A stretch of DNA of 5,186 bases from Planctomycetaceae bacterium (GTDB lineage: Bacteria > Planctomycetota > Planctomycetia > Pirellulales > Pirellulaceae), in NCBI GenBank assembly GCA_012965455.1, contig DTSG01000008.1, positions 882 to 6,067 of the forward strand, written 5' to 3'. Below are positions 1 through 5,186 of the stretch, piece by piece (the first letter of the stretch is position 1; each line of letters opens with the position of its first letter). The translations under genes and the position numbers were made by a program. Under the pieces are notes generated by a model. It did no database searches and had not been told where the DNA came from. It was given only the letters and a program-made list of their open reading frames with translations.

Positions 1-698
1 TGAAGGGGGCGAGTGGCGGATGGTCGCACTTGCATTTTGAGATAAAAAGCAAGCAGCCTTCGGGAAAGTGGGGTACTCAAGCGGGGTACGCGTTTATTTG
101 GGAAGCATATCGACGGCAGTACAAACCGCAGTTAGTGGCGAATACTAGTCGCAAGCATTTCGTGATGGCCGGCACGTCTGTCACGATGAATGGGTATAAA
201 TCCTATAGTGCCAATGATAGTATTCGGCGGTTCCAATGGTTGTTTACCGATGGTACGCGGGCACAGGGACCAGAGGTGACTCGGATATACGCGCGGCCTG
301 GCGTTTACAGTGAAGTGCTAAAGGTAACGGATAAGGCTGGCAATGTTGATTATGATTTTGCCAGCGTACATGTGTTAGATCCTGCGAATCCTGATCTCTA
401 CGTTCCTCGTATTCATGCCGCATATTGGCCGACTCGTGATAACAAAGTAGATGAGTTGATTACGTTCAAGGTGCGATCGTTTGGCACAACCGAGGGTGAA
501 GAGGTCTGGGATTTCGGCGATGGAAGTCCGTTAGCTAAAGTTAAATCGGACGGTAACGTAGACCCTCAGGCGAAGAATGGCTATGCAATTACTACGCATG
601 CCTACTCCAAACCGGGCGACTATCTTGTCAAAGTGCAACGTGCCAGAAGCGATGGAGTTGCGGCTGTTTTTCATCTGCACGTGCATGTTACTCGGTAA
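1..698 (+). CDS. M23-family metallopeptidase with two PKD-like domains (5'-truncated)
   Basis: The reading frame is open from the left edge (first full codon at position 3) to the TAA at 696-698, giving 231 visible residues, so the true start lies upstream. Visible residues 9-13 read HLHFE, the typical last metal/catalytic H-x-H motif of M23 (lysostaphin-like) zinc peptidases, preceded by the usual Gly/Ser/Trp stretch (GASGGWS). A TTG at position 30 could be taken as a start, but it would cut this motif in half. After the peptidase end come two PKD-like beta-sandwich domains, about residues 51-125 (WLFTDG, then a Y-x-x-P-G-x-Y strand pair) and 135-229 (canonical WDFGDG at 169-174, then H-x-Y-x-x-P-G-x-Y). 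M23 enzymes usually cut peptidoglycan cross-bridges or other Gly-rich peptides outside the cell, and PKD domains usually serve binding or spacing. Export is inferred, since the N-terminus is not visible. The substrate is unknown. The PKD calls are firm; the M23 call rests on a short but characteristic C-terminal segment. Confidence 0.8.
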   Translation, partial: KGASGGWSHLHFEIKSKQPSGKWGTQAGYAFIWEAYRRQYKPQLVANTSRKHFVMAGTSVTMNGYKSYSANDSIRRFQWLFTDGTRAQGPEVTRIYARPGVYSEVLKVTDKAGNVDYDFASVHVLDPANPDLYVPRIHAAYWPTRDNKVDELITFKVRSFGTTEGEEVWDFGDGSPLAKVKSDGNVDPQAKNGYAITTHAYSKPGDYLVKVQRARSDGVAAVFHLHVHVTR

Positions 699-742
699 GG
701 CACGCCAGCAGCAGCAACGACGATTTAGTAGGACCGCCGTTT

Positions 743-761
743 CGTGTCGGTACCTGACACG
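743..761 (+). terminator. Hairpin downstream of the M23-PKD gene, possible terminator
   Basis: A 6-bp perfect inverted repeat (CGTGTC at 743-748, GACACG at 756-761) with a 7-base loop lies 45 bases after the stop codon of the plus-strand gene. A pyrimidine-rich stretch with TTCTTTT follows at about 768-778, but not directly against the stem, so this is a weak intrinsic terminator at best. Its position between two convergent units fits a terminator role. It could equally be a chance hairpin. Confidence 0.3.
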
Positions 762-785
762 CAACCATCCCTTCTTTTGCCAGTT

Positions 786-791
786 AAAAAA
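786..791 (-). terminator. T6 tract directly behind tRNA-Arg
   Basis: On the minus strand six consecutive T residues follow the tRNA discriminator base after a single C. Together with the GC-rich T arm and acceptor stem this could act as a transcription stop or a processing boundary for the tRNA transcript. There is no separate hairpin, so the call is tentative. Confidence 0.3.
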
Positions 792-792
792 G

Positions 793-865
<73 letters not shown>

Positions 866-885
866 AGTGGTGGTTTGCCCACTTT

Positions 886-914
886 GTTTTAAACAGCCTG
901 TCGTCAATTGTCTA
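886..914 (-). promoter_or_regulatory. Candidate sigma-70-like promoter for tRNA-Arg
   Basis: On the minus strand TAGACA (914-909, 5 of 6 to TTGACA) is followed, after exactly 17 bases, by TAAAAC (891-886, 4 of 6 to TATAAT). Initiation would fall roughly 13-15 bases before the mature tRNA 5' end, a normal leader length. The match is modest and planctomycete promoters are poorly defined, so this is a candidate only. The tRNA could instead be transcribed by read-through from the hydrolase gene. Confidence 0.3.
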
Positions 915-917
915 TGA

Positions 918-949
918 CTATCGATGCCTAACCTAGATTACATTGATAG
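918..949 (-). other. Hairpin immediately after the serine hydrolase stop codon
   Basis: A 9-bp stem (CTATCGATG at 918-926 and CATTGATAG at 941-949, one position a mismatch or wobble depending on strand) encloses a 14-base loop, starting three bases after the stop codon on the minus strand. No T tract follows it, so it does not look like a classical intrinsic terminator. It could mark the 3' end of the hydrolase message or be a processing signal upstream of the tRNA. The stem is AT-rich and may be a chance repeat. Confidence 0.3.
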
Positions 950-951
950 GG

Positions 952-2235
952 TTACTGCAATGCTTGATAAACTAGGCTGATGATGCGGTTGTTTAAATCA
1001 CAATGAAAGTTGGGATACAACTGCGTCAGCGAAATCGCATAAAACTCATTGACTGGGTCAAGTATGAATCGCGTATTGTATGCGCCGCCCCAGTAGAGCA
1101 TTCCTTTGCCACTGATAAACGATTGAGCGCCAATATCATTGACGATTGCAAAGCCTAAGCCAAACTGATCCGCAGCGATTGCTCCACCGAGGTTGATCGT
1201 CAATTCGCCGATGTTGTTACTACGCATCAAGGCAACACTGCTTTTACTGAGCAACCTCTGATCTTTCCAAGTCCCATTACCAATCATCATCTGACAGAAA
1301 TGACTATAATCCTCGAGCGTTGAATGCAACCCCGCTCCGCCAGAATAATAAACCTGTTCTTTCTCACTGGGCGATTCCACCGCTGCGAAATCGGCATGCA
1401 CAAACGATTCAAACTCCAATTTGCTTAGAACTCGCAGTCCCGCATCTGCCGGGACACAAAATGATTCCTTGGCGGTCATGAAATCCACATCATCGTACGT
1501 CTCTGTGGCAATGTCGGGTGTGTACACTCGCGCGAGACGCTGTTGCTGCAGCGCGCTCGGATAAAAACTGGTGCTCCCCATTGCTAATGGTTCAAAAATC
1601 TCGTTTGCTAAAAACTCGGCAAATGTCGCTGCAGATAGGACTTCGACTAATCGTCCCAAAACGTCGATGCTCAAACCGTAAAGCCAGTCTGTGCCAGGGT
1701 CGAAAGCGAGCGGTTGCTCGGCCAATCGACCCACCACTTCCTCAATGGTTGTCCCATCTTGATACGCCCAATCTCGAATGTCCGCGGCTCGATAAAACTC
1801 GCCCAGTTTGGGGTGTGTAAAACTATATCCAATTCCGGAAGTGTGCGTTAATAAATGGCGAATCGTAATCGATGTTTTTGACTTGCGTGTTTTCGTATTA
1901 CCTGCATCATCTCGTTTGCCGCTTAAGACGCACATGTTTTTGAATTCGGGCAAGTACTTTTCGATCGGGTCGTCCAGTAGAAACAACCCTCGTTCCAGGA
2001 GCATCATTATCGCAGCGCTTGTAATAGGCTTGGTCATCGATGCAATGCGAAACACGGTATTGGAGTCCACGGCCATTTCAGCTTTGATCTTTGCAAACCC
2101 AGCACAATGCTGAAATAGATTACCGTCAGCACCGCCGATAGCAAGGGCACAACCCGCGATGATTTGCTGGTCGACTTCTTGGTCTACTGCGGTTGATAGT
2201 CGTTTCAGTCGTTCACTACAAAAATTAATTGTCAT
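952..2235 (-). CDS. Serine hydrolase, beta-lactamase class C / EstB-like family
   Basis: The protein is 427 residues if it starts at the ATG at 2235-2233. An in-frame TTG at 2253 would add six residues, but neither start has a good ribosome binding site and ATG is preferred. Counting from the ATG, the S-x-x-K catalytic motif is SMTK (Ser66, Lys69). The second motif is the Y-x-x-S type (YGLS, Tyr186-Ser189, followed by DVLGRLVE), as in EstB-like esterases rather than the Y-x-N of AmpC. A WGG element at about 382-384 takes the place of the third (KTG-like) motif. RHLLTHTSG (about 126-134) and SGGAGLHST (about 298-306) are further family hallmarks. Members hydrolyse esters, lactones or peptides through an acyl-serine intermediate, and true beta-lactamase activity is rare among them. 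No signal peptide or membrane segment is seen, so the enzyme is probably cytoplasmic unless the start is wrong. It lies 70 bases behind the DUF1501 gene on the same strand. The family call is firm; the substrate cannot be told. Confidence 0.9.
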   Translation of the reverse strand: MTINFCSERLKRLSTAVDQEVDQQIIAGCALAIGGADGNLFQHCAGFAKIKAEMAVDSNTVFRIASMTKPITSAAIMMLLERGLFLLDDPIEKYLPEFKNMCVLSGKRDDAGNTKTRKSKTSITIRHLLTHTSGIGYSFTHPKLGEFYRAADIRDWAYQDGTTIEEVVGRLAEQPLAFDPGTDWLYGLSIDVLGRLVEVLSAATFAEFLANEIFEPLAMGSTSFYPSALQQQRLARVYTPDIATETYDDVDFMTAKESFCVPADAGLRVLSKLEFESFVHADFAAVESPSEKEQVYYSGGAGLHSTLEDYSHFCQMMIGNGTWKDQRLLSKSSVALMRSNNIGELTINLGGAIAADQFGLGFAIVNDIGAQSFISGKGMLYWGGAYNTRFILDPVNEFYAISLTQLYPNFHCDLNNRIISLVYQALQ

Positions 2236-2305
2236 CGTTATCAGAGGTTCCAATTAGGTAAAGCTAGCCATGTGTTTTGCCCGCACGCGCCGATAGTTAT
2301 GGTGA

Positions 2306-3742
2306 TTATGCAAAGATGCCGGTGGCTACTTTGCCAGCCACATCGGTCAACCTGAAATCGCGACCTGCGTAGCGATACGTTAAATTGAGATGATTGAGTC
2401 CGACTAAATGTAAGAGTGTTGCGTGCAAGTCGTTAACGTGCATTTTATCGGTTTGCGCGAAATATCCGTATTCATCGGTAGTACCGTATTGGTATCCGCC
2501 TTTTACACCTCCACCGGCCATCCACATCGTAAACCCTTCGGGGTTGTGATCGCGACCATTGGAACCTTGCATCACAGGCGTGCGACCAAACTCGCCTCCC
2601 CACAGGACCAAAGTATCTTCCAATAATCCACGTTGCTTAAGATCCGTCAGCAGCGCTGCGATCGGTTTGTCGACTTCTAGGGCGTTCTTGGTATGCCCTT
2701 TAACAAGGTCGCCGTGTTGGTCCCATTGAACATTTGCATCGCTGTGCGTGATTTGGATAAACCGTACACCCGCTTCGGCAAATCGCCTAGCCAAAATACA
2801 CTGACGCCCAAAGTCTTTCGTGATTTCTTCGTCGAGCCCATACATGGCAAGTGTCTGCTTTGATTCGTCAGCAATATCTACAATCTCAGGCACTCGGCTC
2901 TGCATGCGAAACGCTAATTCAAAGCTGCCAATACGCCCTTCAAGGGCTTGATTAGGACCGGTCAATTTAAGGTGTGCTTGATTTGCTTGCTTAATCAAAT
3001 CCAACTGCAGTCGCTGTTGTTTCCGTGTGATGCGTTTATTGTGGGTGTAAGCAACTTCGGCGCTCGTGGCCGGCTGACTCGCTACGCCCAGTGGCGTACC
3101 CTGAAACTTTGCCGGTAGAAACGCGGAACTCCAGTTCTTAACGCCGCCGTGGGCTAGTGTGGGACAGATAGTGACGAACGAGGGTAAGTTCTGATTTTCA
3201 GTTCCGAGGCCATAGGTGACCCAAGACCCCATACTCGGACGCACAAAGTTATCACTGCCGGTGTGTAGTTTAAGTAATGCACCACCGTGAGCGGCATTGG
3301 TGCCATGCACCGAGTTGAGTAAACAAATGTCGTCGATTTGATTGCCAACATGGGGAAACAATTCGCTGACCATGATCCCGCTTTCACCATGCGGGCGGAA
3401 TTTCCACGGCGACCCCATCAACTTACTGGTCTCACCAAATTGCACTCGTGGTTTATCGAACGGCAATTCTTTACCGTCGTCTTTTTGCAGCTGCGGCTTG
3501 TAATCAAATGTATCAACGTGAGACGGGCCGCCTTTCATAAACAAAAAAATGATTCGCTTCGCTTTCGCTGGGTGATGTGTTTGCTGGCTTGCCGTTGGGT
3601 TGGCGGCCGCCGTGTCTTGCAATAAGGCGCCGAGCGCTAAGTTACCGAATCCGATTGCATTGGTGCGCAGCGCTGCCGATTTCAGGAATTGACGACGTGA
3701 CGTGTCAGGTTGTGAATTGTTAGGGCAACAGCGGTTCGACAT
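2306..3742 (-). CDS. DUF1501 family protein (Tat-exported, alkaline phosphatase/sulfatase-like fold)
   Basis: This is a complete 478-residue protein starting with ATG at 3742-3740, a usual length for the family. Residues 15-21 (SRRQFLK) match the twin-arginine consensus, and an A-x-A at 45-47 is a possible cleavage site, so export in folded form through Tat is likely. An Arg at 26 makes the hydrophobic part of the signal unusually weak. Family motifs in order are FLFMKGGPSHVDTFD (66-80), VSELFPHV (125-132), ITHSDANVQWDQHGD (331-345), WGGEFGRTP (381-389), GRDHNPEGFTMWMAGGG (396-412), HVNDLHATLLHL (435-446) and LTYRYAGRDFRLTDV (454-468). The conserved Asp and His residues suggest metal binding as in the alkaline phosphatase/sulfatase superfamily, but no reaction has been firmly assigned to DUF1501. 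The gene follows the DUF1549/DUF1553 gene by 51 bases, the standard planctomycete pairing, which points to a shared transcript and role. No clear Shine-Dalgarno sequence precedes the start. Confidence 0.95.
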   Translation of the reverse strand: MSNRCCPNNSQPDTSRRQFLKSAALRTNAIGFGNLALGALLQDTAAANPTASQQTHHPAKAKRIIFLFMKGGPSHVDTFDYKPQLQKDDGKELPFDKPRVQFGETSKLMGSPWKFRPHGESGIMVSELFPHVGNQIDDICLLNSVHGTNAAHGGALLKLHTGSDNFVRPSMGSWVTYGLGTENQNLPSFVTICPTLAHGGVKNWSSAFLPAKFQGTPLGVASQPATSAEVAYTHNKRITRKQQRLQLDLIKQANQAHLKLTGPNQALEGRIGSFELAFRMQSRVPEIVDIADESKQTLAMYGLDEEITKDFGRQCILARRFAEAGVRFIQITHSDANVQWDQHGDLVKGHTKNALEVDKPIAALLTDLKQRGLLEDTLVLWGGEFGRTPVMQGSNGRDHNPEGFTMWMAGGGVKGGYQYGTTDEYGYFAQTDKMHVNDLHATLLHLVGLNHLNLTYRYAGRDFRLTDVAGKVATGIFA

Positions 3743-3793
3743 GGTGGTGCTGGTGGGCGAGTAATGTGTTTAAAGAAGTGGTTAGTGTATAAC

Positions 3794-5186
3794 TTAGCGA
3801 ATAAAGACAAATTCATTGCTTGCCAAGATGCTGTGCACCAAGAGTTTTAACGCTTGGAATTCAGCAGAAGCTTGGGAAGGGTCGGTTGCCGTTTCGAGTT
3901 CGCTGGTCGTGTCGGGGTTAGAGTCGGATTCGGTGTCGGTTGCCACTGTGGCAACGTTTGTTTCCAGAGCAGCCGCACTGGGTGTATTCGGTGTAACGGC
4001 TGTTCTTAGGAACAGGTTGTAATATTGTCGCGCTCGTGACATTTCTTGTCGAGTTGCATTTCTGCCGAGCAATTTTACATAGAGTTGTTGCACTCGGGGT
4101 TTAAGTGATTTGTTTTCTGCGAGTAGTTGTTCGACGATTTGGCAGCTCGCTTCATCCACCAAAGGACTGTTGAGCATGTACAACGCTTGGGGAGCGACGG
4201 TTGTGGTTTGCCGATCGCCGTTGCTGACGGAAGCGTCGTTGTAATCAAATAACTGAAAAAAGTCATAAAGGTTATTTCGGACGACGGGTAGGTACACTGA
4301 GCGGACAAAGGAATCGTATTTTGTCAGGTCTTTGGAGGTGTGGTTGAATAGGAACTCACGATTTTTCACAGGTAACATCGACCCTCCCATAGTCCGGTCA
4401 AGCAATCCCGAAACCGCTAGGATGGAATCGCGTATTGCTTCTGCTTCGAGTCGTTTGATTGGAAATCGCCACAGATACCGATTTGTAGAATCGATTTTAC
4501 TTGCGGCATCGTTGAAATTGCTGCTCATGCGATACGTACTGCTGCTCATGATCGTTCGGTGTAGATTTTTTATCGACCAACCATTGTCGATAAACGTTTT
4601 GGCGAGGTGATCGAGCAGTGGTTGATTAATCGGTTGTTCGCCAAGGGTTCCAAAATTGTCGGTCGTAGGTTGTAGGGCTTGTCCAAAATGCCAGCGCCAA
4701 ACCCGATTAACAATTACGCGAGCCGTCAATGGATGCTGCGGATCGGTGAGCCATTGCGCGAGTTCAAGTCGACCGCTTGATTTTGCGTCAATTTGGTGGT
4801 TATTGGCGGAGATGAACACTTGCGGGAATCCCCGCTCAACTGTTTTTCCTAAGGAGGCATGAGAACCACGTAGATGGACCTTTAGATCTTCGGGTTCTTG
4901 TTCGGTAACGGCCATAGCTGAAGGAAGTTCACCACGGTCATCCGTCAGTTTTTTAACTTCATCGAGCAACGCTTGATGCTGCTTTTTAGTGTCCGCGGGG
5001 TATTGGGTCTCTGGCTTAGCAGGTAGTTTTTCGACTGCAAGTGCTGCCAGTAGTTTTTTGTTCGCGGCATCCGTGAATGTTTTTAGCTCAGCGGTTTTTG
5101 TGTCTATTAGCGCCGCCGCTGTTTTATAGTTCGCTTGATCTTGTTCACTGGCAATTTCAGTTTCATGCCATTTGGCAATTGTCTTG
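3794..5186 (-). CDS. DUF1549/DUF1553 (PSCyt2-PSD1) protein, C-terminal part (5'-truncated)
   Basis: The frame is open from the right edge to the TAA at 3796-3794, giving 463 visible residues. A TTG at 4969 is only an internal Leu codon, because coding sequence continues upstream of it. Visible residues 1-82 are an Ala/Lys/Glu-rich, probably helical linker. Then come the family segment AMAVTEQEPEDLKVHLRGSH (90-109) and the DUF1553 (PSD1) domain from about 138 to 394, with LAQWLTDPQHPLTARVIVNR (142-161), the adjoining VWRWHFG, DNFGTLGEQP (176-185) and VAPQALYMLNSP (330-341). The DUF1549 domain, any cytochrome-c-like domain and the export signal would lie outside the window. Residues 395-442 form a Thr/Ser/Asp/Glu-rich low-complexity insert before the usual last helix (443-463, ending LASNEFVFIR). 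These planctomycete proteins are thought to act outside the cytoplasm with the DUF1501 partner encoded 51 bases downstream. Links to carbohydrate breakdown and electron transfer have been suggested, but the biochemistry is not settled. Confidence 0.93.
   Translation of the reverse strand, partial: KTIAKWHETEIASEQDQANYKTAAALIDTKTAELKTFTDAANKKLLAALAVEKLPAKPETQYPADTKKQHQALLDEVKKLTDDRGELPSAMAVTEQEPEDLKVHLRGSHASLGKTVERGFPQVFISANNHQIDAKSSGRLELAQWLTDPQHPLTARVIVNRVWRWHFGQALQPTTDNFGTLGEQPINQPLLDHLAKTFIDNGWSIKNLHRTIMSSSTYRMSSNFNDAASKIDSTNRYLWRFPIKRLEAEAIRDSILAVSGLLDRTMGGSMLPVKNREFLFNHTSKDLTKYDSFVRSVYLPVVRNNLYDFFQLFDYNDASVSNGDRQTTTVAPQALYMLNSPLVDEASCQIVEQLLAENKSLKPRVQQLYVKLLGRNATRQEMSRARQYYNLFLRTAVTPNTPSAAALETNVATVATDTESDSNPDTTSELETATDPSQASAEFQALKLLVHSILASNEFVFIR
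3881..3944. repeat. Short imperfect direct repeats inside the DUF1553 gene
   Basis: The plus-strand pentamer GTCGG recurs at 3911, 3923 and 3935, exactly 12 bases apart. The 10-mer GTCGGTTGCC occurs at 3881-3890 and again at 3935-3944. All spacings are multiples of three, so the reading frame is kept. On the coding strand the 10-mer encodes the recurring Ala-Thr-Asp triplets of the acidic linker. The repeats are short and degenerate, as expected of a region that grew by slippage and then drifted. Confidence 0.45.
3939..3955. repeat. Perfect 8-bp inverted repeat within the coding region
   Basis: GTTGCCAC (3939-3946) and GTGGCAAC (3948-3955) are perfect reverse complements around one central base. 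The element lies in the low-complexity linker of the DUF1553 gene, where it encodes part of Asn-Val-Ala-Thr-Val-Ala-Thr. With a one-base centre it cannot form a full hairpin in RNA, though a shorter stem could open the loop. It may simply result from the repeated Val-Ala-Thr codons. Confidence 0.4.

Noticed and set aside
884..900. Palindromic TTTAAA and ACAGCCTGT elements as an operator
   Set aside because: They are too short and AT-rich to tell from chance, and they overlap the candidate tRNA promoter without a recognisable regulator motif.
1518..2113. Plus-strand open frames antisense to the serine hydrolase
   Set aside because: The minus-strand frame carries all catalytic motifs of a known family. 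The antisense translations resemble nothing and have no ribosome binding site.
2236..2253. TTG start at 2253 extending the serine hydrolase by six residues
   Set aside because: The ATG at 2235 is the stronger start codon, and neither has a convincing ribosome binding site. The extra residues add no recognisable feature.
3154..3625. Open frames in other phases across the DUF1501 gene, on both strands
   Set aside because: The DUF1501 frame is conserved and continuous through the whole region. The other frames are by-products of its codon use.
3881..3955. CRISPR-like array from the regularly spaced GTCGG repeats
   Set aside because: The repeats are five to ten bases, 12 bases apart, lie in frame within a coding region and have no spacer structure.

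Overview
The window looks like chromosomal DNA from a member of the Planctomycetota, probably of the Pirellula/Rhodopirellula type. The main reason is the adjacent pair of a DUF1549/DUF1553 (PSCyt2-PSD1) protein gene and a DUF1501 protein gene. These families are strongly expanded in planctomycetes and commonly sit side by side there. A tRNA gene without an encoded CCA end, weak or absent Shine-Dalgarno sequences and moderate base composition fit this. No close species can be named from sequence reading alone.

Layout, left to right. (1) Positions 1-698, plus strand: the 3' part of a gene for an exported M23-type (lysostaphin-like) metallopeptidase. It begins just before the family's H-x-H motif and carries two PKD-like beta-sandwich domains; the 5' part lies outside the window. 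(2) Positions 699-951: a short intergenic region with a tRNA-Arg(CCT) gene on the minus strand (793-865), hairpins on both sides of it and a weak candidate promoter. (3) Positions 952-2235, minus strand: a serine hydrolase of the beta-lactamase class C/EstB-like esterase family. (4) Positions 2306-3742, minus strand: a complete DUF1501 protein with a Tat-type signal. (5) Positions 3794-5186, minus strand: the C-terminal part of a DUF1549/DUF1553 protein, running off the right edge.

The three minus-strand protein genes read in the order DUF1553 -> DUF1501 -> serine hydrolase, with gaps of 51 and 70 bases and no convincing terminator between them. They may form one transcript, followed by tRNA-Arg, which could have its own promoter. 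The DUF1553/DUF1501 pair is thought to work at or outside the cytoplasmic membrane, possibly in breakdown of complex carbohydrates, but its biochemical role is not established. The serine hydrolase has no visible export signal and its substrate is unknown. The M23-PKD gene converges on this block from the left and is a separate unit.

I did not find a clearly new system. The points most worth a second look are an acidic Thr/Ser/Glu-rich insert near the C-terminus of the DUF1553 protein, encoded by short imperfect DNA repeats, the serine hydrolase placed directly behind the DUF1553/DUF1501 pair, and the M23-PKD fusion whose catalytic motif lies at the window edge.
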